NCBI GenBank assembly: GCA_022457155.1
Contig: JAJGOT010000572.1
Coordinates: 455,088 to 519,087, forward strand
DNA: 64,000 nt
From: Cladopsammia gracilis
Taxonomy: Eukaryota; Cnidaria; Anthozoa; Scleractinia; Dendrophylliidae
Direction: 5' to 3'
Below, piece by piece: positions 55,690-64,000 of this stretch; the first letter of the stretch is position 1, and every line of letters starts with the position of its first letter. The notes under the pieces are model-generated. The model saw nothing but the letters and a program-made list of their open reading frames with translations. It was not told the origin of the DNA and made no database searches. The position numbers and the translations under genes are program-made.

Positions 55690-55938
55690 AATTTAAATAA
55701 AAACTGTTTAAAGGCAACTTGGAACTTAATAGGCACGATAATAAATAGGAAAAAGAAAACCTCACCCCCTATAACCAACCTTTTTCGTAACAATAAATGT
55801 TATACAAATAAGAAAGACATCTGTGAACAACTAAATTCATATTTCGTTAATATTGGCCCAAAACTTGCTGCGCAAATACCAACGCCTGATGCACAATTGG
55901 CCTCTCTCTGCGTCGACACAAAACAAATTCTAAATTGA
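55690..55938 (+). pseudogene. CR1/Jockey-type LINE fragment (region before the reverse transcriptase)
   Basis: The plus-strand frame reads ATWNLIGTIINRKKKTSPP, NNKCYTNKKDICEQLNSYF and VNIGPKLAAQIPTP, matching the pattern 'W..I...........I.....FN.FFVNIG..LA..I' that precedes the RT in these LINEs. It runs into a stop at about 55936 and an AAATAAAT microsatellite (55936-55995). Confidence 0.6.
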
Positions 55939-56279
55939 AATAAAGTAAATAAAATAAATATAAATAAATAAACAACTAAATAAATAAATAAATAAAAGTC
56001 AACCGCCTCTAGCGGGGAGCACCAATAGAAGGAATTAACATAAGACAACTCCTTAAATAATACACTTACCAAATACCTTAATACTACATAACAACAAGAC
56101 CATATTTTTCAGCTAATTAATTAAAAAACGCAGAAAAATCTTATCCTCTAGTCTCAATTCCACAATGAATTGACAGCTTTTTTTTTTTTTAAAAAAAAAT
56201 ATAACACGCGTTCTCTAAATCTTCTCCTTTCTTGCACCTTAAAAAAATCTAGCTGTAATCTAACGCATTAACGAGATGC

Positions 56280-57430
56280 CTTTAAGAGCCCTTTGATTAT
56301 GCTCATGGAACCGCGGTGCTGTTACTTTTGGATTGATTAAGCATGTTGATGTAAAACACTTAAAAAAAAGGACAACTCTTTTGATTTTTAAACAAGACAT
56401 GTTTCGATCGATCTTCGATTATCGTCAGTTGCAAATGAGCTACAAAGAAGTTAAAGAAATTTATGAGGCAATTATAGCAATAACAAAAGCAAATATTTAC
56501 AAACAATTGCAAAGAATTTGAACTAATTACCAAAGAAAAAAGAGGCGTGACAAAAGTGAAAAAAGTGAAAAAATGTTACAACACTGGAATAAATTAAACC
56601 GAAAGAGTTAAATTAACATGAGAAAGTTGCTTATTTAAAGTAGGTTTTTCCCAGTGAATATGTAGGGATCTTTTATCTTAACTTGATATTTGGTGGTGCA
56701 ATGATCTAGAATTGAATAACATTTATTGGAACACAACCTGCGACATTCTTCGGTTAATGTCAACTTAATGTTAACTTAATGTTAAAATAACGTCTTAGCA
56801 GTTTACGTATTCTATTCTGGACAACATTGGAAAAGGGGCCTACATAAGTAGTTTGTAATACTGTTTTGGATTAGGGGGAGGATCCGGAGAGGGGCTATGA
56901 AGGAAGGTCTGGGTTCTAGTAATGTACTGATTAATGATCCTCTCTATTACATAAGTAGGAAAAGGATTTTTGTGTAGGATTAACATCAGTTTTTTGATGT
57001 CGTAACGAAAATCCATCCATGTTTTGTTGATCTTATAGGTTCTATCAACCAAGGTCCTAATAAGGCCGAGTTTAGACGATAAGGGGGAAAAACTGAAATA
57101 GTTTGTTAACAGACCAGTAAAAGTTTTCTTTCAGTAACCGTTGTGATGGGAGATTGAACCTTATGTAGAACCTTTGGGGCTATGTCGTCTGTTTTAAGTA
57201 TCTTTTGTAAAAGCCAAAAATTCTATTTGCGTCAATACCGACAAACCCGAAAATAATGGTCCAGTAATGTTTTAAACGTCTCTACTAATGCGCTAAATTA
57301 TAAATAAGTGTCTTTGGCTGCCGATTGCCAGGATGGAAACGGATTTCAAGTCCTACAGCTTGTGTGTTGGGAAACTCACTAAAAACTGTCGTCGAGAATT
57401 CACTTGATATCTTCCTCTTTTAAGAGGAAG
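56280..57430 (-). mobile_element. Penelope-like retroelement fragment, copy 2
   Basis: Parallel to 35800-37210: the same outer block (ATGCTCATGGAACCGCGGTG) and the same RT tail (KKLMLILHKNPFPTYVIERI, minus, 57052-56840). The GIY-YIG section present in copy 1 is missing, deleted between about 56755 and 56765. It lies about 1 kb before exon 13, as copy 1 lies about 2 kb before exon 10. Confidence 0.65.
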
Positions 57431-58439
57431 ATATCAAGTCAAGATATCAATATATTAAAATACCATTTGGTGCGTGACAAAGGTATTTAGTTTTAATTTG
57501 GTGCAGTTGTGACCCGAAAACCTCTAAATCCCTATGAGATAGTTCCATTAATCGATGTTTTTATTTTATTTTTTTTTTTATTGCAACACACACAAAAGAA
57601 ACACGTACTACTTACAAAACAAAGACGAACACTAGTTACAATACTTTTACTACTTACAATTCAATACTTCCTTACAATACGATTCTTACACTACTTTGTT
57701 CCACAATTGGTTCTTAGGTATGCACCTATGTAGTTAGAAAATTAATCCATTAATCGTTGTTTCTCTTTTTAATATCGATGCCGATGTTTTTATTGCAATT
57801 TTGAATAAATTTGAATGATGATATTTTATAGTGCTAACTTAATAGACCATATTTGTATTCTCGGTATTGAACTGGAATTAGCTTGCAATGGAGGCTTATG
57901 CGGTGGAATATCATTAAAAATGTTTGCATGTGAAAAGATTGTCCCGCATAAGCCTCGACTGCAAGCCAGTTCAGTTCAATAACGAGAACACGAACGTGGC
58001 CTCTTCCAAGAACATTTTTTAGCTTGAGTTATGTTTTAGCTCGATCAAATCAGAAATGTTGACTGCCAAGATCGATGGATGAAAGTAAATTTCATTCAGT
58101 CCTTGTCATTGGCATACGTACCTTTTCGTCCATAAATGGAATATTCGTCAGTTCTCATGCTCGTGTCAAGCAGATAGTTGTAGTCCTGTCGACTGGTTCT
58201 GCTGTAGTGTTTTTTATACACAAAGAAAACCCCATAAAATCCTGAAGCTAACCCTGCGATAGACTGGCATCCCATCCAAGGCGTAGAAGCAATATTCTCC
58301 GGTAGTGTGGGTTACCTGTAGCTCGTGTGTTTTTTACTCGTGCTTGTGACAAAATCAGAACAACTTTTACTTTAGCTCAAAAACAGTATGGTTGTGGAGG
58401 TAAGGATTTTGCAGTTTCTTATTTCATTTTTTATTACAG
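57431..58439 (+). other. End of intron 12
   Basis: 57420-57440 forms a small hairpin (GATATCTTCCTCTT/AAGAGGAAGATATC). The last ~115 bp (CTCGTGCTTGTGACAAAATC to TTATTACAG) parallel the sequence before exon 11. No gene. Confidence 0.55.
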
Positions 58440-58742
58440 AACTAACATATCGGTTGAGGAAAACGTGGCAAACGGCACTGTCATATTCCAAGTAAAAGCT
58501 ACTGATGCAGACTATGGCAATAACTCCATCATAACTTACTCTTTGCTGCCAAGTGAGTATGGGGAAAAGTTTTCCATTGATGCTTCATCCGACAACATTA
58601 CTGTCATTGGAAACCTGGATCGTGAGAACACGAGTGAAGTGACCCTACGTATTAACGCAACGGATGGAAAGTTTTCAATACATACCGAGCTATTCGTCAT
58701 CATAACTGATGTCAATGACAACCCACCGGTATTCACCAGCAG
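58440..58742 (+). CDS. Large C1q-Ig-cadherin gene, exon 13 (cadherin array unit 5)
   Basis: 303 nt, acceptor TTATTACAG and donor CAGCAG|GTAAGATACGAT, phases 2 and 2. Unit-specific residues: SSDNITV (G to D beside the NIT sequon), EYGEKFSID, RINATDGKF and SIHTELFV. Ca-binding motifs intact. It is the last exon I can assign; membrane anchor and cytoplasmic region, if any, lie beyond the window or in exons I could not recognise. Confidence 0.85.
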
Positions 58743-59640
58743 GTAAGATACGATCATAGTACTTATAATTTTTGGTAATTTTCAAAGTACTTCTATTTAA
58801 CTTTTGAATACTCGAAGTTAGTAGGCTATAGTAGACGGCTGTAAACTTTTTTTGTAATTCCGCTTAAAGCCCTGGAAAATTTAAATCGATCTGCGGACTT
58901 AAGACTTAGGAAAACGCTACAGCACGGTAAATGTGGATTTTAAATATGTGAAGTTTCACTGCCATGTGTAAAAGTTCAAATATACAAACTTTTGTTTCGA
59001 ATTAAAAAAGATGTCTTAGCACGACACAAACACGTATTCTTTGGAATGAGAGAAGCTGGATGATGCAAGGTTTTAAATTTGTTTACTCATCAATTCTTTG
59101 ACTGCTCTGCGAAACAACGAAGAGCTTAGACCGCGACCTCAGGCTTTTAAGGCTTCTCTCACATGACGCATTTGAAGTGCTTATTTTTTTCTCAGACTGC
59201 ATTTGTAAAGGTTCAAAATAAACCAATTTGGAAGCGATAACAGTATACCCGCTGTTTGTAATAAAAGTGATCGGTGGATGACTTAATGTGCGAAGATTCT
59301 ACACTTATCAATTCTTTGCTTTGTGATAGCTTTTGCGTGTCATATATGAGAAAACACTTCAGAGAAACAACAAAAGGCTTGTCCATCCACATGCAGTGAG
59401 TACTTTTAAATAAGATAACAAAGCTACGACAGGAGTCAAATAAACCGACCTTTTATTGAGGGGAAATTCCCGTACAATTATTTTTGTGTAATATCTATAT
59501 ATTGGTAATTCCACTGACCAGCGCATAAGGTTTCGAGCTTTCTAAAACTTTAACTGGATTTTTCAAGACTTAGGAAAATGCTACAACACGGCGAATTTTG
59601 TTGTTGTTGTTGAATGTGTCAAATTTCGCTGCCAATTGTA
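58743..59640 (+). other. Intron after exon 13, duplicate of the intron after exon 12
   Basis: Closely similar to 44768-45540 for about 750 bp. Then a stretch (AATTCCACTGACCAGCGCATAAGG, 59507) similar to 43690 in intron 11. Confidence 0.65.
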
Positions 59641-59689
59641 AAGGTTCAAATATACCGGGGTTATTCTATGACTGCTCTGTGAAACAACA

Positions 59690-60030
59690 AAAAGCTTATA
59701 CCCGATCATTAGGAACCCATACGCTTGTTTGTAAACTGAATACACTTGTTTGTAAACTGCAAGTGGAATAGGCCATTTGCACGATGACGTCATTTGACTA
59801 CTAATACCAGAATCCTTCAGTTTTTTGTTTTGTAGTGCAAATTAGGGCTATTGTTATTTAAACCGCACTGGGATTGCAAAATTTAAATAAGAAAGGTAAA
59901 ACGAAATGAATTCTGGTAGTAGTAGTCAATTGACGTCATCGTGCAAATGGCCTATTAAAGTTGCAAGTTAACATTTAGCAGTTTACAAATAAGCGTATTC
60001 TGTTTACAAAATAATAAGCGTTTGGGTTCC
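59690..60030. mobile_element. Foldback MITE
   Basis: GGAACCCATACGCTTGTTTG at about 59709 and GTTTGGGTTCC at 60019, and ATAGGCCATTTGCACGATGA with its inverse at about 59938, define arms of about 130 bp around a centre near 59860. Confidence 0.65.
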
Positions 60031-61230
60031 GTCCCTACGCCTGAATCAAAAAGTCACAACAAATTTGACGCATTACGCCATCTAAATATCTCGTTAATAC
60101 AATGTAAATGTATGTCACTTTAAGAAGTTTTCATCGTTTTCGAAAAATATTTTGTTTTATATGAACTTCAACAACTGACTCCCGGTCGGCCATCCACTCA
60201 GGATAAAAAAAGCGTTCATATCACGAGTTGGCTCATAGGAGGGTCTGGATGGCAGAATGTTAGATAATATATATAGATAGCCCAAGCCTAACAGCGTCGC
60301 ACTTTGAACAAGCTTAACTAAGGTGAAAGGTTGGAAGCACAAGAATTAAGATTGACGAACGGGCTATTTTCAATTTTAGCAATTCTCAAAAACAGTATTA
60401 TGCGACCGTCTGCACAGTACATTTTTATAGACCGTACAAAAGTTCACAAAAACAACTTTTCTCTGTCTGGAATAACTAGTACCACTACTTTCCGAATAAA
60501 ATACAGTTTTTGTTTGTCAAAAATTGCTCGAGAAACTGATTGGAAAATCAGAAATTGCAAAAATACACAAACATATTTGCATAAGGCGATGCGAGTGAAG
60601 ATGGAACTGTACTATAAAATCAGTCTTGTTTTGTTTATATAAAATCGCTTTTAAATCTATCTAATGAATGAACAAACACATAAAAATGGACAACACAATC
60701 TTCTTTCGAAAAAATTTATTGAAATCTCCATTAGTTTACGTTTAAAAGCAAAACGCGTACCATTTAATTATAGCTCATCGAGTTCAAGCTTTCTTCGATG
60801 AAATTCAAGAGATCGATACAACTGAATTCAAGCACGTTTTAAAATCAATTCTCCAAAACTAACAATAACACCAATAAAAAGTCACTCACAGATTGATATC
60901 AACATAAATTCTCATCGAAAACAGTAATCTGTTTTACCTTTAGTCCCTCGCTTGCTTGGAAATTCAAATCTCCGCTTCTGGTTCTGAAATCCGTAGAAAA
61001 CAAACATCTCCCGCATTGATAAAAAACAAGATTTTATCCCTGAAAGCTCGTCCTTTTACACTAAAGCGGCTTCTGAGTATCCCTTAATTAGTATCCTTGT
61101 CTTGAGTAGCGAACCGCGAAATATTCAGGGAAATAACGCCTTTAATTTAAACGGTTTTCTCCGCTTAGTAAATTCACAGTAAAATGGAATTTCTGGCGTT
61201 TGAGTGGATACGAATTATCCGGAAATGAAA
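60031..61230 (+). other. No gene seen
   Basis: AT-rich intron or intergenic sequence. A partial CACGAGTTGGCTCATAGGAG end of the TA-flanked MITE family is at 60216. ORF 60331-60642 shows no family resemblance. Confidence 0.45.
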
Positions 61231-61680
61231 TATTTCTGCGGCACGAGAACAGTGGGGACTGGGGCTAGCCCAGTGGAATGAGCACGTGCATAAGGGAGGG
61301 CTATATAAGAGATGAATATCACGTGGGATATCATTCTAGGCCGACACCTCAGTTTAGCTAACGTTATTTTTATTTTATTTTATTTATTTATTTTACTTTA
61401 TTTTTAAGTATGTCGTCCCTCGTGTAGCCTCGTAGGATGGGCTATTTAGAGCTTGAGCCATGGTTCCTACCCAGATTTCCTGCCGAGTTTTTTCCCCACC
61501 GGGGTTTTTTTCCGGCAGGTTTTTTCTGGCCTCCGTCTGACAGTACTATGTTTGTAAACTGTCGCTCAGCTCTGTATCATGTTACGTATCGCATACTTGG
61601 ATGTAATAAGAGGTTGTAGTATAACGTATTGTTATAGTTCCTGGTGCTCGGCCGAAACCGCCAAAATAAACCTAATGGTT
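61231..61680 (+). promoter_or_regulatory. LTR-like or promoter block with TATA box and AATAAA
   Basis: GGGCTATATAAGAGATG at 61300 is a strong TATA box. A TTTTATTT-rich tract, then a C-rich stretch, and AATAAACC at 61663 follow about 360 bp later. The U3-R-U5-like order (TATA, start, polyadenylation signal) within about 450 bp suggests a solo LTR. Terminal TG/CA and target duplication could not be fixed, so an ordinary promoter remains possible. Confidence 0.3.
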
Positions 61681-63769
61681 ATTGATCATGTTGTTTACTG
61701 TGTAGTGGAGCTGAAATACATCAAAGTGTTTTTATTGCTGACGTGACATTCGGCCGTGTAACCGCGCGAAAAACAAAGCCTCGCTTTGATTTCAACATGA
61801 CGTCGTACGCGCATGTTTTCCGACGTCATACGCGCCCGCGAGCTAGTCCTGCGCGAAGGCAAGCTAGTCCTGCGCGACGGCGGAGGGCGGCGGCGGGCAC
61901 ACGCGCGCCCGCGAAACATTCCGCTAGCCGTGACCATGAAAAATGAAGGGCATCGGTTCTATGAGTATGGAGCTGCGCAGCCAGGCCTTCGGCCTGGCAA
62001 GTGCTCCGCTATAAGTTATAATTTTTGCCATGTGTCAGTTGTCAGTAAATGTTTGGGCCATTTGTCAGTTGTGGGTTAAATGGCTGTTAATAATTATCTG
62101 TGAACCTTAAATATTCTTAGTTGACCCTTTTATAGCTAAAAAATACATTTTAAATACAAACACTCATTTTTGCGTCGACGTAGGAGACGCTTCCTAATCT
62201 TGTCGGCAAGGCGGAACGAATCGAGAAAAGTGTCGGTACCAAATCTGCGCCATCTTGAAACGTCACAATAGTATCCAGCATTCCCAGCGCGTGGAAATCA
62301 GGCATGATCCTGTGGAGCTGGGGTATCGAAATGTCACATGTGAATAATCTATTTGTCTTGATTTAGTTTCGGATATTTTCCCGATTTTGAAATCGTACGG
62401 CTCAATATTTCAATGCCTACTAAAAGTACGCAGTGGAAAAATTGGACGAAGGTTCTTCTCCGGACCAAGTAAGTTGTTGGGTCTCTTTGGAATCATCCTC
62501 GCTACCGTTCTGGTGTGTTTTGAATGTTCTATCTTGATTTTGCTGTGGTTCTCTGCCTGATTTGGAAAGCTTTCACCTAAATACCGACGTCGTTCTTCGC
62601 GATGTTCTACGGTACGGTGCAATTCGCTGTATGTCTTGTAGCAATAATTCACTGACCGGCCGCGCCAGGCGAACGCAGATTAACTTTACAGTGCTCGAAA
62701 TTGCGCCTGTATCGGGCGCATTTGCGACTAAAGATTTCGCAGTTTTGTGACAAAAATTTGTCTAGCTAATAAAGGAATTATATTCAACAGTCTTGTGTCT
62801 TACTTGCAATTGGTGGTTGTAATTTTATCCGAAAAATCCTGCGAAATTCACGTTGAATGTTGCGTGACTTAATCGTCGATTTCATGCTCCATTAACGCGG
62901 TGTCCAAGAAGTTTATCACGGGAGCACTTTTTCAGGCTTTCTCAGAAATTTCTCATTTCCGGTTCCGGTATTAGTACATGTACCGTACCCGTACATGTAC
63001 TGAGGAGTATGATTTCAGAATCGAAGAAATAACCGAAATGAAATCAAGACAAATATACTATTTATATGTCGGAAAAATCTGAGACCTTTCGGAGTACACA
63101 GCACGGCAGGATTTTGCCCGATCCCACGGTGATAGCGTTAATTTGTTTGATTTTGCCTGCGTGACATATCTCGGACATAGCCCTTTAAACAGTGGCTGAA
63201 TTAATTCATGAAACTGTGGTACTTGGTCAAGACGAGGTGCCACGGGATAAGGAGACGCACTATAATCTATGATTACTACTACAACCAAAGACAAAAGTGT
63301 TGGGAAGGATGCTTGTTTTCCTCACCCCTCCCCCCTGGTCCCCCCTCTTTCAAAGTTGCTGTCAACGCAAATACTTAACTGACATTGTATTCTGTAAAGA
63401 GGTCTTCAACATTGAATTTGGGGGAGAGGGGGGCTATAAAACGCGTTGCTCGTGCTTTAAATTGCCCCGAAACCCAAAGGTAGTGTCATTTCTTAGCGTT
63501 TTACAAACCTTCCCAAGTAATTTTGTCTTTGGTTGTGTGTGGAAATTACGTGGGTGTGGTCTACGCATGATCTTTTTTTCTACGAAATTTAAGGCGCCAA
63601 ATATTTATCATAGTATCAAATGATTTGTGATTGTGTCTAGCATGAATTTAGGAAATATTCGTACTTGTTTGGTTAATGACAGTACAGCGGAATGAAAAGG
63701 GAATTAAATATTTATACCTTCAAAGAACGTTGGTAATCGAGTTAATTGCGTAACACGATAGACAACAAC
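61681..63769 (+). other. Right-end spacer with a GC/CpG-rich patch
   Basis: 61800-61925 is strikingly GC-rich with many CpGs and a direct repeat (GCTAGTCCTGCGCGA at about 61842 and 61863). A hairpin GCCAGGCCTTCGGCCTGGC is at 61980. The rest (62000-63769) has only short frames on both strands with no recognisable domains. Confidence 0.5.
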
Positions 63770-64000
63770 ATGGAAGCACTCGACGAGCTTGCAGTTCGCG
63801 AACAGCGCCTTGTTTATCTCGTTACATATAGCAGAGCAGACTTGGAAAAAGTGCCAACGAGAGAATCATTTGCCGAAGCAGTTACACTGGCATGGATGCA
63901 AACAACTGGCGTAAGAGTACAACAATGGGTTGTAGCGCGTGAAATGCACGCTAACACGACTGATAGTACGAGCTGTAACATTTTTCATTATCATATGGCC
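63770..64000 (+). CDS. 5' end of an ORF with an HUH-like motif (Rep-type endonuclease candidate), cut by the window
   Basis: ATG at 63770 opens 77 codons without a stop to the window edge. The sequence begins MEALDELAVREQRLVYLVTY, then RADLEKVPTRESFAEAV, VQQWVVAREMHANT and FHYHMA at the end. The order beta-strand (LVYLVTY), helix (FAEAVTLAW), strand (VQQWVVARE), H-hydrophobic-H (HYHMA) matches motifs 1 and 2 of rolling-circle Rep (HUH) endonucleases. From memory, cnidarian genomes contain many proteins with this start and a HYHMA-type motif. The catalytic tyrosine would lie beyond base 64000. It could be a transposon gene or a domesticated one. Confidence 0.55.
   Translation, partial: MEALDELAVREQRLVYLVTYSRADLEKVPTRESFAEAVTLAWMQTTGVRVQQWVVAREMHANTTDSTSCNIFHYHMA

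Overview
The window is animal nuclear DNA: AT-rich and intron-rich, with small phase-matched exons, canonical GT-AG splice sites and dense transposon debris (non-LTR LINEs, Penelope-like elements, Polinton-type elements, MITEs). The domain mixture (C1q/TNF-like repeats, Ig, cadherin) and the kinds of repeats suggest an anthozoan cnidarian, probably a stony coral or relative. That assignment rests on pattern recognition, not a database search.

The main host gene lies on the plus strand from 6765 to at least 58742 and appears to continue past the window. By splice sites and reading phase I could assemble 13 coding exons: a signal-peptide exon, two long exons plus one short exon encoding about nine C1q/TNF-like jelly-roll repeats, two exons forming one Ig domain, two exons forming a first cadherin repeat, then five nearly identical 303-nt exons, each a complete cadherin repeat with phase 2-2 boundaries. 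The predicted product is a large secreted or surface protein, C1q-like(x9)-Ig-cadherin(x6 or more), a combination I do not recognise from a named family. One frameshift near 8520 interrupts the third C1q-like repeat.

The introns hold most of the other content. The 9.8-kb intron inside C1q-like repeat 9 carries a compact Polinton/Maverick-type element (12193-21174) with AGT...ACT ends and a perfect 6-bp target duplication (TAGATA). Its long terminal inverted repeats each contain a tRNA-His-like gene. It encodes an A32/FtsK-like packaging ATPase on the minus strand and two overlapping plus-strand ORFs, but no polymerase, integrase or major capsid gene that I can see. Its left repeat was later hit by two LINEs, one with a clean 13-bp target duplication. 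The next intron is a 6.8-kb minisatellite whose roughly 50-bp unit is a copy of the preceding exon's end plus its 5' splice site. The cadherin-array introns hold co-duplicated intron sequence, two Penelope-like copies, a relic of a second Polinton-like element, foldback and MITE elements, and a degraded LINE.

Left of the gene (1-4300, minus strand) are two head-to-tail, broken copies of a type-B DNA polymerase gene with an endonuclease-VII-like zinc/HNH module, from a virus-like mobile element. The last 5 kb contain mainly repeats, a TATA-bearing LTR-like block, and at the very end the start of an ORF (63770 onward) with an HUH-like motif.
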